Part shown: positions 1 to 7,778 of the stretch, in pieces
Numbering within the stretch: the stretch's first letter is position 1
Layout: each line of letters starts with the position of its first letter
Assembly: GCF_028737255.1 (NCBI RefSeq)
Contig: NZ_JAQZAN010000030.1
Location: 1 to 59,174 of the forward strand
DNA: 59,174 nt
Source of the DNA: Actinomycetospora straminea
Lineage (GTDB): Bacteria > Actinomycetota > Actinomycetes > Mycobacteriales > Pseudonocardiaceae
Direction: 5' to 3'
Made by a program: the position numbers and the translations under genes
The notes under the pieces: model-generated
The model's input: the letters and a program-made list of their open reading frames with translations, nothing else
What the model was told of the DNA's origin: nothing
Databases searched by the model: none

Positions 1-48
1 CTCTACCGCCAGCTCGAGCCGACCCCCGACAGACTTGACGAACCATAG
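1..48 (+). CDS. C-terminal fragment of an unidentified protein (cut by window start)
   Basis: Reading from base 1 gives 15 codons with high GC in third positions, ending in TAG at 46-48 (last residues LDEP). The rest of the gene lies to the left of the window, so no function can be given. It would end 14 bases before the stop of the convergent hydrolase gene. Confidence 0.4.
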   Translation, partial: LYRQLEPTPDRLDEP

Positions 49-61
49 GAGCGTCACCCCG

Positions 62-856
62 TCAGGCGTCGAGGAACGGCGCCACGATCTCCAGCACGAG
101 CGCGGTGCGGGCGAGGCCGAAGAAGTGCGTGGTCCCGGGCAGGACCGCCAGCTGGGACTCCGGGACGCCGACGAAGTCGCCGTTGACGTCGCCGCCGCGC
201 AGGCGCAGGAAGCGCACCGCGTGCTCGAGACGCACCGCGTCGCAGTCCCCCACGGTGATCAGCGTCGGGGCGGCGATGCCGGCGATCTGCTCGTCGTCCC
301 ACCCGTCGTCGACGAACGCCCCGAGCTTGTCGAGGAGCCCCTGCAGGCCCTCGGGGTGCGGCGACTTCGCGCGGTAGGCCTCCGCCATCGGCGTGCCCTC
401 GATCATGTCGACGGTCATCGCGCCGACGGCCTCGGCGTTCTCGGGGCGCATGCCGTCGGAGGAGAAGGACACCGACGAGACGACGATCCGCCGTACCAGC
501 TCGGGGTGGTGCACGGCGAGCTGCAGCGTGACCGCGCCGCCGATCGAGAAGCCGAACACGTCCACGCGCGGAACGCCCAGGTGCGCCAGGAGCGCGACGA
601 CGTCGCCGGCCAGCGCGGCGCTCGAGAGCGGGCGGTCGAGGTCGTTGGTGCGCCCGTGGCCCTGGAAGTCGGCGGCGATCACCTGCCGGCCCGCCGTCAG
701 CCCGGGGAGCAGCGCGCCGAACTGCTGGTCGATGTCGAACAGCCCACCGTGCAGCAGGAGCAGCGGCGTGCCGTCGGCGTGCTCGTCGCCGTGGATCTCG
801 TAGTACATCCGCAGGTCGCCGAGGGGGGCGTGGCCGGCGCGGGTCGGGGTGCTCAT
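62..856 (-). CDS. alpha/beta-fold hydrolase
   Basis: A 264-residue soluble alpha/beta hydrolase. The oxyanion-hole HGG is at residues 36-38, the nucleophile elbow GFSIGG puts Ser at 104, and the probable catalytic His (PGTTHFF) is near 244. The length and the single cap-like segment around residues 120-190 fit the esterase/haloperoxidase-like group; the substrate cannot be told. It starts at ATG 856 behind a weak GGAG. It ends against the partial gene at the window start and is followed upstream by an SDR on the same strand 88 bases away, so the two may be co-transcribed. Confidence 0.85.
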   Translation of the reverse strand: MSTPTRAGHAPLGDLRMYYEIHGDEHADGTPLLLLHGGLFDIDQQFGALLPGLTAGRQVIAADFQGHGRTNDLDRPLSSAALAGDVVALLAHLGVPRVDVFGFSIGGAVTLQLAVHHPELVRRIVVSSVSFSSDGMRPENAEAVGAMTVDMIEGTPMAEAYRAKSPHPEGLQGLLDKLGAFVDDGWDDEQIAGIAAPTLITVGDCDAVRLEHAVRFLRLRGGDVNGDFVGVPESQLAVLPGTTHFFGLARTALVLEIVAPFLDA

Positions 857-944
857 CGGGGGCTCCAGGGGATCGGCGCGGTGCTGGCACCCCGGCGTCG
901 AACGGCCCCGGAGCCTTTCGACAGGAGCCCCCGAGGATTTCTGC

Positions 945-1751
945 TCAGGCGTCGAAGGCGCGCATCCCGGCGTCGAGGGCGGGCAGCAGCAGGGTCCGCG
1001 GGGCGATCCGGCCGCCGAGCGCGGTCAGCTGGTTGACCAGACCCGGCGTCACGCTGCGGACGCCGCGGGCCATCGCCTCGACCCCGGCCTCGGCGACGTC
1101 CTGCGCCTCGCCGACGAGCAGGTCGGGCACCTGGTCGAAGGCGTCGGTGCCGGCCGCGTCGGCGAAGCCGGTGCGGGTCAGGCCGGGGCTGACGGTGGTG
1201 AGGGTGATCCCGGTGCCGGCGAGCTCGGCGTGCACCGCCTCGGAGAACGACTGCACGAACGCCTTGCTGGCGGCGTACGACGCGGCGCCCGGCAGCGGCT
1301 GGAACGCGGTGATCGACGAGACGTTGAGGATCGCGCCGGGCCGTCCGCGCCGGGTCAGGGTCCCCACGGCGGCGACGGTCAGGTCGTGCAGGGCCAGCAC
1401 GTTGAGGCGCACGAGGCCGTCGAGCGCGGCCCGCTGCTCCGCGTCGCCGGCGAGCTCGGCCACGCGCCCGGTGACGCCGAAGCCGGCCGCGTTGACGAGG
1501 CCGACGACGCGCTCGTCGTCGAGCAGCGCGCGGGCGGCGTCCAGCCCCGCGTCGGTGCCCAGGTCCGCGGCGTGCACCTCGTGCTCGGGTCCCAGCTCGG
1601 CCGCGAGGTCGGTGAGGGCGTCCTCCCGCCGGGCCACGAGCGTCGTGGGGTGGCCGCGGTGCGCGAGGGCCCGCGCGACGGCGGCGCCGATGCCGGAGGA
1701 CGCCCCGGTGACGACGACGCGGGTGTCGGGAGTGGGCGGCGGCAGCGGCAT
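945..1751 (-). CDS. SDR family NAD(P)-dependent oxidoreductase
   Basis: A 268-residue classical short-chain dehydrogenase/reductase. The cofactor motif TGASSGIG is at 15-22, NAAG near 88, the catalytic Ser at about 145, and YxxxK as Tyr159/Lys163. All catalytic residues are present, so it should be active on an alcohol or carbonyl; the substrate is unknown. The basic residues after the first strand (ARRED) suggest NADP preference. The start ATG at 1751 has no ribosome site, but a TACTCC hexamer lies six bases before it, as in leaderless actinobacterial mRNAs. It is divergent from the molybdenum hydroxylase gene and shares a small inverted repeat with it. Confidence 0.88.
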   Translation of the reverse strand: MPLPPPTPDTRVVVTGASSGIGAAVARALAHRGHPTTLVARREDALTDLAAELGPEHEVHAADLGTDAGLDAARALLDDERVVGLVNAAGFGVTGRVAELAGDAEQRAALDGLVRLNVLALHDLTVAAVGTLTRRGRPGAILNVSSITAFQPLPGAASYAASKAFVQSFSEAVHAELAGTGITLTTVSPGLTRTGFADAAGTDAFDQVPDLLVGEAQDVAEAGVEAMARGVRSVTPGLVNQLTALGGRIAPRTLLLPALDAGMRAFDA

Positions 1752-1778
1752 GATCGGGGAGTACCCGCCGGGCTTGCG

Positions 1779-1794
1779 TTCGAGCCTACTCGAA
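1779..1794. promoter_or_regulatory. inverted repeat in divergent promoter
   Basis: TTCGAG and CTCGAA form a perfect inverted repeat around CCTA. It sits between the SDR start (1751, minus) and the -10 like TACCGT of the molybdenum hydroxylase gene, so it could be an operator for both. The repressor is unknown. Confidence 0.4.
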
Positions 1795-1798
1795 GGCC

Positions 1799-1810
1799 TA
1801 CCGTCGGGAC
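1799..1810 (+). promoter_or_regulatory. leaderless promoter -10 element
   Basis: TACCGT followed by exactly six bases and then GTG at 1811. This is the spacing of leaderless actinobacterial transcripts, and it decides the GTG start over the ATG at 1826. Confidence 0.45.
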
Positions 1811-4189
1811 GTGCCTGGTTCGATCATGGGAACGGCCGTCCGACGCGTCGAGGACCCGGAGCTGATCCGTGGCCACGCCACGTACGTCGACAACATCGTG
1901 CCCTCCGGGGCGCTGCACTGCGTCTTCGTCCGCTCGCCGCTGGCGCACGCGCGCCTCGGGTCGGTCGAGGTCGCGAAGGCCCGGGAGGCGTCCGGCGTGG
2001 TCGCCGTCCTCACGGGCGAGGACATGACCGCGATCCCCGACCACCGCCCGTTCATGGTGCTCAACGACGCCTGCGCGCGGCCGCTGCTGGCCCGCGGCAA
2101 GGTGCGCTTCGTCGGCGACATGGTGGCCGCGGTGATCGCGACGACCCGCGCCGAGGCCGTCGACGCCGCCGAGCTCGTCGAGATCGACTACGACCCGCTC
2201 GAGCCCGTCGTCGACCCCGAGGCCGCGCTCGCCGACGGCGCCCCGCTCCAGTTCGAGGAGCTCGGCACCAACCTCGCCGCCGGGTTCCGCGACCCCGACG
2301 ACGTCCGGCCGTTCGAGGGCGCCGACGTCGTGGTGCGCGCGCGGATCGTCAACCAGCGCCTGGCCGTCGCCCCGATGGAGGGCAACGCGGTGACCGCGAC
2401 GCCCGGGGCCGCCGACCAGCCGTACGACATGACCGTCCACGTCTCCACGCAGATGCCGCACGGCCTGCGCAACCAGGTCGCCGCGCAGTGGGGCTGGGAC
2501 AGCGAGCGGGTGCGGGTGATCGCCCCGCACGTCGGCGGCGGGTTCGGCGGCAAGGCGGGTCTGGCGCCGGAGCACGCGGTGGTCGTCGAGGCGGCGCGGC
2601 AGCTGGGCCGACCCGTGACGTGGACCGAGACGCGCTCGGAGAACCTCACCGCCATGCCGCACGGCCGCGGCCAGGTGCAGTACGGCGAGCTCGGCCTGCG
2701 CCGCGACGGGACGATCGTCGGGCTGCGCGCGCGGGTGGTCGGTGACGCGGGGGCCTACGCCGGGTTCGGCGGCGCGCTCACCCTCGGCCCGACCCGCAAC
2801 ATGGCCCAGGGCGTCTACCGCATCCCGACGGTCGCCTACGACGGCGCCGCGGTGCTGACCACGACGACGCCGATGGGCGCGTTCCGCGGGGCCGGGCGCC
2901 CGGAGGCCGCGGCGATGCTCGAGCGGCTGGTGGACATGGCCGCGCACGAGCTCGACATCGACCCCGCCGAGCTGCGCCGCAAGAACTTCCTGCAGCCCGA
3001 CGAGTTCCCGCTGACCACGCAGACCGGCTCGCTCTACGACTCCGGCGACTACGCCCGCGCCCTCGACGAGGCGCTGCGCGCGTCCGGGTACGAGGCGCTG
3101 CGCCGCGAGCAGGCGGAGCGGCGCGAGCGCGGCGACCGGGTGGCGCTGGGCATCGGGCTCGCGGTGTACGTCGAGGTCACGGCCGGTGGCGGCGGGTCCG
3201 AGTACGGGTCGGTCCGCGTCGACGACGACGGCGGCGCGACGGTGTCGGTGGGCACCTCGGCGCACGGGCAGGGGCACGCGACGTCGTTCGCGATGATCGT
3301 CGCCGACCGGCTCGGCATCCCGATGGAGCAGGTGCGGTTCGTGCAGTCGGACACCGCGGCGGTCCCGCGCGGGGGCGGCACGGGCGGCTCGCGCTCGCTG
3401 CAGCTCGCCGGGTCGAGCGTGCTCGTCGCCGCGGACACCGTGCTCGAGCGGGCTCGCGAGGTGGTCGCCGCCGCGCTGGAGGCCGACGCCGACGACATCA
3501 CCGCGGTCGACGGCGGCCTCGGGGTCGCGGGCGTCCCGGACCGGATGCTGTCGTGGCGCGAGGTGGCCGCCGCGGCCGGCGATCAGGGTGTGTCGCTGGC
3601 GGAGGTCCGCGACGAGGCCCAGCCCGGCGCGACCTACCCGTTCGGCGCGCACGTCTCGGTCGTCGAGGCCGACCTCGACACCGGCCGGGTCACGCCCGTG
3701 CGCCACGTCGCCGTCGACGACTGCGGCACCGTGCTCAACCCGACCCTCGTCGCCGGGCAGCAGCACGGCGGGCTCGCGCAGGGCATCTCGCAGGCGCTGT
3801 GGGAGGGCTTCTCCTACGACGCCGACGGCAACCCGACCTCGGGCACGTTCGCGGCCTACCTCCTGCCCACGGCGGCCGAGGTGCCGAGCTACGAGGCGTC
3901 GTCCACCGAGACCCCGACGCCCTACAACCCGCTGGGCGCCAAGGGCATCGGCGAGGCGGCGACGATCGGGTCCACGCCGGCGGTGCAGAACGCCGTCATC
4001 GACGCCCTCGCCCCGCTCGGGGTGCGCCACGTCGACATGCCGCTCACGCCCGACCGGGTGTGGCGCGCGATCCGGGACGCCGAGGCCGGCTCCCCCGCCG
4101 ACCCGTGGACCGAGCCGCCGTCGTTCTTCGCCGACCTGCCGGTGCGGGGCGCGTCGGCCGACCCGGAGGCGGCGTCGGTCGACGTCTGA
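1811..4189 (+). CDS. xanthine dehydrogenase family, molybdopterin-binding large subunit
   Basis: A 792-residue large subunit of the molybdenum hydroxylase family (CoxL/XdhB type), which binds molybdopterin cytosine dinucleotide. The GGGFGGK motif is near 238. The active-site loop reads AFRGAGR at 357-363, which is the form II type and lacks the Cys loop of true CO dehydrogenase. The catalytic Glu is in KGIGE at about 715. It should therefore hydroxylate an aldehyde, purine or aromatic heterocycle rather than CO. The FAD and 2Fe-2S subunits that normally accompany it are absent from both sides, so partners must be encoded elsewhere or are lost. It stands alone, followed by a short tandem repeat. 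Confidence 0.9.
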   Translation: MPGSIMGTAVRRVEDPELIRGHATYVDNIVPSGALHCVFVRSPLAHARLGSVEVAKAREASGVVAVLTGEDMTAIPDHRPFMVLNDACARPLLARGKVRFVGDMVAAVIATTRAEAVDAAELVEIDYDPLEPVVDPEAALADGAPLQFEELGTNLAAGFRDPDDVRPFEGADVVVRARIVNQRLAVAPMEGNAVTATPGAADQPYDMTVHVSTQMPHGLRNQVAAQWGWDSERVRVIAPHVGGGFGGKAGLAPEHAVVVEAARQLGRPVTWTETRSENLTAMPHGRGQVQYGELGLRRDGTIVGLRARVVGDAGAYAGFGGALTLGPTRNMAQGVYRIPTVAYDGAAVLTTTTPMGAFRGAGRPEAAAMLERLVDMAAHELDIDPAELRRKNFLQPDEFPLTTQTGSLYDSGDYARALDEALRASGYEALRREQAERRERGDRVALGIGLAVYVEVTAGGGGSEYGSVRVDDDGGATVSVGTSAHGQGHATSFAMIVADRLGIPMEQVRFVQSDTAAVPRGGGTGGSRSLQLAGSSVLVAADTVLERAREVVAAALEADADDITAVDGGLGVAGVPDRMLSWREVAAAAGDQGVSLAEVRDEAQPGATYPFGAHVSVVEADLDTGRVTPVRHVAVDDCGTVLNPTLVAGQQHGGLAQGISQALWEGFSYDADGNPTSGTFAAYLLPTAAEVPSYEASSTETPTPYNPLGAKGIGEAATIGSTPAVQNAVIDALAPLGVRHVDMPLTPDRVWRAIRDAEAGSPADPWTEPPSFFADLPVRGASADPEAASVDV

Positions 4190-4190
4190 G

Positions 4191-4256
4191 CGGCGCTGCT
4201 CGACCGGCGATGCTCGACCGGCGCTGCTCAGCCGGCGCTGCTCAGCCGGCGCTGCG
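4191..4256. repeat. 14-bp tandem repeat, about 4.7 copies
   Basis: The unit is CGACCGGCGCTGCT, with CAGCCGG and GCGATG variants. There is a partial copy at 4191-4200 and full units start at 4201, 4215, 4229 and 4243. It lies directly after the stop of the molybdenum hydroxylase gene and supplies the TGA stop of the convergent small gene. The copies could form hairpins or be a slippage-prone linker. Confidence 0.8.
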
Positions 4257-4487
4257 GGGCGCGACCGGCCAGGTCGCGCACACCCCGCAGTGCCGGCGCT
4301 GCGCCTCGGCGTCCTCGCCGGCGGCCCACGCCCGCACGACCTCGACCGCGCGCGACCGGCGCCCGGCGGGGATCTCCGCGGGCGCGTGGTGGTGCAGGGA
4401 GCCGTCGGCGATCGCGGCGCGCACCTGCGCCACGCCGGCGCGCACGCCCGTGCCGTCGAGCGGGGCGAGATCGTGGGAAACGGTCAT
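4242..4487 (-). CDS. small conserved-looking hypothetical protein (81 aa)
   Basis: An 81-residue protein starting at ATG 4487 (MTVSHDL). It has an acidic/alanine-rich middle and a C-terminal HCGVC segment near 66-70 that could bind a metal, but only one such cluster is present. No family is recognised. It lies 67 bases downstream of the TetR gene on the same strand and may be its partner. Its end runs into the 14-bp tandem repeat, where the stop codon is provided by a repeat unit. Codon use (G/C in third positions) matches the neighbours, which supports a real gene. Confidence 0.55.
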   Translation of the reverse strand: MTVSHDLAPLDGTGVRAGVAQVRAAIADGSLHHHAPAEIPAGRRSRAVEVVRAWAAGEDAEAQRRHCGVCATWPVAPRSAG

Positions 4488-4554
4488 GCCACGGACATCG
4501 GCAGGGCGTGCCCACGACTCGATCACCTGATCGGTGCGGCGTGCCGGCTCGACC

Positions 4555-5226
4555 TCAGCGCTGCCGGGTCTCGCCCGGGACGCCCCCGCACCCGGCCCAC
4601 ACCATCGCGGCCGCGCGGGGCGCCCAGTCCTCGGGGAGCACCTCGCCGCGCACGGCGTGCGCGAGCCACGAGCCGGTGAGCAGGTCCTCGGCGGTCGTGT
4701 GGTCGGCCGCCGCGCGCAGGGCGCCGGAGTCGATCCCGGCGCGCAGGCACGCGCGCAGGCGCTCGCGCCACGGGTCGACGAGCCGGTGACGGATCTGCTC
4801 GCGCACGCGGGCGTCGGTGTCCCCCACCAGCGCGATCGCGACGAGCGCGGTGGCGTCGTGCTCCACCACGAAGCGCCGGAGGCGGGCGAGCTCGGCCACG
4901 AGGTCGGCGAACGGGTCGCCGGACGCGGGCACGGGTCCGCCGTCGTCGACCGTCGCGAGGGCCGCGAGGGCGAGCTCGACCCGGCCCGACCAGCGGCGGT
5001 ACACCGCGGCGCGCGTGGTGCCGGCCTCCTCGGCGATCGCCGCGACCGACAGGCCCGCGAGCCCGTCGCTGCGCAGGTGGCGCAGGGCCACCTGCAGCAC
5101 GAGGCGGTCGATCTCCGCGTTGCGGGGTCGCCCGGTGGGGTGACCCGCACCGTCACCGTTGGTGGATGGCGGCCGCTCGAGGTCCTGCTCGGCGCGGGGC
5201 ATGCCCTGTAGGTGGCCCGGGGGCAC
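4555..5226 (-). CDS. TetR/AcrR family transcriptional regulator
   Basis: A 223-residue repressor (215 if ATG 5202 is used). The helix-turn-helix spans about residues 36-82: AAIAEEAGTTRAAVYRRW is the typical TetR recognition helix followed by the YRRW signature. The C-terminal ligand-binding domain resembles the TetR_C_11/16 group, with acidic and Arg-rich helices; the ligand is unknown. The start is uncertain because neither GTG 5226 nor ATG 5202 has a ribosome site. It is divergent from a small hypothetical gene across a 260-base region with inverted repeats, so autoregulation is likely. Confidence 0.88.
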   Translation of the reverse strand: MPPGHLQGMPRAEQDLERPPSTNGDGAGHPTGRPRNAEIDRLVLQVALRHLRSDGLAGLSVAAIAEEAGTTRAAVYRRWSGRVELALAALATVDDGGPVPASGDPFADLVAELARLRRFVVEHDATALVAIALVGDTDARVREQIRHRLVDPWRERLRACLRAGIDSGALRAAADHTTAEDLLTGSWLAHAVRGEVLPEDWAPRAAAMVWAGCGGVPGETRQR

Positions 5227-5249
5227 CGATACACAAACGTGTCGTATCG
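5227..5249. promoter_or_regulatory. candidate TetR operator
   Basis: CGATAC (5227-5232) and GTATCG (5244-5249) are perfect inverted arms around an 11-base spacer that itself contains ACAC/GTGT-like sequence. It touches the first codon of the TetR gene, as expected for autorepression. Confidence 0.45.
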
Positions 5250-5378
5250 CCGCGCGGCGTCACGATCCCGACGACGACGAGCCGCTCTCACCCGTGGCAA
5301 CAGGACGCTGCGCCATCCGGGTGACGCCTGCCGCCGCGGCTCCGATCATCACCATCCGGACTGATACAGAACGTATTG

Positions 5379-5397
5379 CCTTGCTGCTGTGGCAAGG
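5379..5397. promoter_or_regulatory. inverted repeat in the TetR/hypothetical divergent region
   Basis: CCTTGC and GCAAGG are separated by seven bases, in an AT-richer stretch (5360-5430) that also holds GATACAG and TTCGATACA. This is the likely promoter zone for the small gene starting at 5488. Confidence 0.35.
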
Positions 5398-5487
5398 ATA
5401 ACGTTTGGATCGATTCGATACATGGCTGCTGTGTATCGCCGGGGGCGCGGGACGGGCGAGGGTCGGCGGCGGGGAGGACGACACGAG

Positions 5488-5844
5488 ATGATCACCAACC
5501 GGGATCTGGACGTCATCGGCCTGCCGTCGCTGCCCGCACCCGCACCGCCGCGCGACGACGACGCGACGGTGTTCGAGCTCGTGCGCGAGGCGCCGCCCTA
5601 CCGCGACGGCTGGGTGCTGCTGTGCCGTCGGAGGGGCCGCATCACGTGGTCGATGCCCCTGGCCCCGCGGGGCGCCGCCCCACGCGTCCGCCCGGCCGTG
5701 GCCCAGGCCGTCGCCGTGCGCGTGCTCACCGAGCAGGGCGTGTTCGTCAGCGGGTGGAACCAGGTCGACCCCGTCGACCCCGGCGACGACACCCCGCACT
5801 TCGTCGCCCGCCGACCGGTCGGGGCGACGGCGCTGCCCGTGTAG
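5488..5844 (+). CDS. hypothetical protein (118 aa)
   Basis: A 118-residue protein of unknown function. ATG 5488 was chosen because GGAGG lies seven to eight bases before it; the frame is open back to 5389 but that part is Arg-rich and non-coding in character. It looks globular, with a central WVLLCRRRGRITWSMPL segment suggesting beta strands, no signal peptide and no membrane helix. It is divergent from the TetR gene and 27 bases upstream of an SDR-like gene, so it may be the regulator target. No family was recognised. Confidence 0.6.
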   Translation: MITNRDLDVIGLPSLPAPAPPRDDDATVFELVREAPPYRDGWVLLCRRRGRITWSMPLAPRGAAPRVRPAVAQAVAVRVLTEQGVFVSGWNQVDPVDPGDDTPHFVARRPVGATALPV

Positions 5845-5859
5845 CGGTCCCCCGCGATC

Positions 5860-5871
5860 TAGCCTCGCGGG
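5860..5871 (+). promoter_or_regulatory. leaderless promoter -10 element
   Basis: TAGCCT with six bases before GTG 5872, the same arrangement as at 1811, 15034 and 18568. It supports the GTG start of the SDR-like gene. Confidence 0.45.
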
Positions 5872-6624
5872 GTGGGCGGACCGTGGGCGCTGGTGGCGGG
5901 TGGGTCCGGCGGCATCGGGCGGGCGATCGGTCGCCGGCTCGCCGCCGACGGCTGGGACCTGGCGCTGACCTACCGGTCGCGACCGGACGCGGCGGCCGAC
6001 GCCGCCCGCGAGGTCGAGGACGCCGGACGCCGTGCGGTCACCGTCGCCCTGGACCTCACCGACGCCGCCGCGACAGCCGAGGTCGTGCGCACCGCCACGC
6101 CCGAGCCGCCGACCGCGGTGATCTACGCGGCGGGTCCGCACATCCCGATGCGCTACCTCTCGTCGATCACGCCGGATCTCTTCCGCGAGCAGGTCCTCGG
6201 CGACACCGTCGCGGCCTACAACCTGTTCCACCCCGCCCTCGCGGTGCTGCGCGAGACGCGGGGCAGCATCGTCGCCCTCACGACGCCCGCCATCGAGCGC
6301 TACGCGAAGAAGGACGCGCTCTCGTCGGCACCGAAGGCGGGCGTCGCCGCCACCGTGCGCGCGATCGCCGCCGAGGAGGGCCGCTTCGGGGTGCGCGCCA
6401 ACTGCGTCGGCGTCGGGCTGATCGAGGGCGAGGGCATGTGGCGCGAGCTCGTGGCGCGCGGCGACTACACCGACGAGCTGCTCGACACCGCGCGCCGCAA
6501 CCTCGCGCTGCGCCGGTTCGGCTCCGTCGACGACGTGGCCGAGGTGGTCGCGTTCCTCGTGTCGTCGCGGGCGGGTTGGATCACGGGTCAGACCGTCGAC
6601 GTCGACGGCGGGTACGCGCTCTGA
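5872..6624 (+). CDS. SDR-fold protein lacking the catalytic tyrosine
   Basis: A 250-residue Rossmann protein of the SDR family, with cofactor motif GGSGGIG near 10-16 and a normal C-terminal end (ITGQTVDVDGGYAL). At the YxxxK site the sequence reads SSAPK, so Lys is kept but Tyr is Ser, and the catalytic Ser region is LTT. It may bind NAD(P)H without normal dehydrogenase activity, or use another mechanism. The start is a leaderless GTG. Its last 37 bases overlap the end of the convergent LLM gene. Family membership is clear; activity is doubtful. Confidence 0.8.
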   Translation: MGGPWALVAGGSGGIGRAIGRRLAADGWDLALTYRSRPDAAADAAREVEDAGRRAVTVALDLTDAAATAEVVRTATPEPPTAVIYAAGPHIPMRYLSSITPDLFREQVLGDTVAAYNLFHPALAVLRETRGSIVALTTPAIERYAKKDALSSAPKAGVAATVRAIAAEEGRFGVRANCVGVGLIEGEGMWRELVARGDYTDELLDTARRNLALRRFGSVDDVAEVVAFLVSSRAGWITGQTVDVDGGYAL

Positions 6625-7712
6625 GCCGGCGCGCCGATGTCGCGGTGGACGTCGACCGCGGCCAGGCGCGGCAGCACCTGCTCGCTGTAGACGTCGAGCG
6701 CCCGCTGCGCGACGTGCTGGGGCATGCCGCCGAACGCGAAGAGGTTGACCACCCCGTCGGCGTCGAGGGCGCGCACCCGCTCCACGGTCTGCTCGACGAG
6801 CTCGTCGGGGGTGCCGCCCATCTGCAGGTCGGCGAGGAAGCGGTTGAACGCCGGCAGCCCGTGCTTGGCGATGTTGCGGCGCAGGCCCGCGTAGTACTCG
6901 TAGCCCGGGACGTGCTCGAGGCGGGCGTCGGTGAACGCGTAGTGGTCGATCGTCGAGCGCGCGTAGGCCGTGGCGTACTCGTCGTGCAGCTCGCGGGCGC
7001 GGACCGGGTCGGGGTCGACGGTCGTGAAGTTGACGAGCACCGGCGCCGGCGGGTCGACACCGTGGAGGTCCCGGAAGAGCTCGCGGTACTCCGTGGTCTC
7101 GCGGACGGTGACCTCCCACGGCTTCTGCGCGATGAGCATCAGCCCGTAGCCCAGCGTCGCCATGATCTTCGCGGACTCCGGCGACACCGCCGACGCGTAC
7201 GTCCGCCCGCGGAACGTGGTCAACGCCGGCGGGTGCAGCTCGGCGCGCGGCTGGCGGTAGAGCGGACCGTCGGCCTCGATCGCCCCGGTCTCGAGCGCCC
7301 CCGAGATCGCGGTCGCGTACTCGACGAACCGCTGCCGCGACTCCCCCATCTCGAGCCGGAACCCGTCGAACTCGATCGACCCGAGTCCGCGCCCCAGCCC
7401 GAGCACCACCCGTCCGCCGGACACGGAGTCCAGCCACGCGATCTCCTCGGCCACCCGCACCGGGTCGTGCCACGGCAGCACCACGACCATCGTGCCCAGG
7501 CGCGCGGTCGTCGTGCGGCCCGCGAGGTAGGTCAACAGCTGCACCGGGTTCGGCATCATGTGGTACCGCGTGAAGTGGTGCTCGGCGGTCCAGATCGAGC
7601 CGAAGCCGCGCGGCTCGGCCTGGTCGGCCAGCGCGAGCCCGCCGCGGACGACGTCGTGGTCGTCGCGCCCGTCCTCCAGGCCCTGGAAGAACAGTCCCAT
7701 CCCGACGTGCAC
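6588..7712 (-). CDS. LLM class flavin-dependent oxidoreductase
   Basis: A 374-residue bacterial-luciferase-like TIM-barrel monooxygenase. Typical features are WTAEHHF near 35-41, the SGGRVVLGLGRG strand at about 90-100, and a C-terminal GTPDELVEQ region. It uses FMNH2 or F420. Start GTG 7712 has GGAGG six bases upstream. Transcription runs away from the FAD oxidoreductase gene at 7779, and the shared region holds the island-wide 18-bp motif, which places this gene in that regulon. Its 3' end overlaps the SDR-like gene by 37 bases. The substrate is unknown. Confidence 0.87.
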   Translation of the reverse strand: MHVGMGLFFQGLEDGRDDHDVVRGGLALADQAEPRGFGSIWTAEHHFTRYHMMPNPVQLLTYLAGRTTTARLGTMVVVLPWHDPVRVAEEIAWLDSVSGGRVVLGLGRGLGSIEFDGFRLEMGESRQRFVEYATAISGALETGAIEADGPLYRQPRAELHPPALTTFRGRTYASAVSPESAKIMATLGYGLMLIAQKPWEVTVRETTEYRELFRDLHGVDPPAPVLVNFTTVDPDPVRARELHDEYATAYARSTIDHYAFTDARLEHVPGYEYYAGLRRNIAKHGLPAFNRFLADLQMGGTPDELVEQTVERVRALDADGVVNLFAFGGMPQHVAQRALDVYSEQVLPRLAAVDVHRDIGAPAQSAYPPSTSTV

Positions 7713-7729
7713 GAGCCACCTCCCCGTTC

Positions 7730-7747
7730 TTGAATCCAGACTAGAAA
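7730..7747 (-). promoter_or_regulatory. island operator, site A
   Basis: The minus strand reads TTTCTAGTCTGGATTCAA. It matches site B at 11738 in 15 of 18 positions. It lies 17 bases upstream of the LLM start and 31 bases before the divergent FAD oxidoreductase start. Confidence 0.55.
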
Positions 7748-7778
7748 AAATCGCCGGCGTGGGCAACGATCCGGACCC

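Noticed and set aside
1379..4030. Very long open frame on the minus strand (883 codons) opposite the molybdenum hydroxylase gene
   Set aside because: Low-complexity Arg/Gly/Val-rich product mirrored from the real gene; a common artefact of GC-rich DNA. The plus-strand frame has the family motifs.
1811..4189. Carbon monoxide dehydrogenase large subunit (coxL)
   Set aside because: The active-site loop lacks the Cys of true CO dehydrogenase (form I) and the coxM/coxS genes are missing.
4191..4256. CRISPR array
   Set aside because: Units are 14 bp and directly adjacent without spacers, and no cas genes are present.
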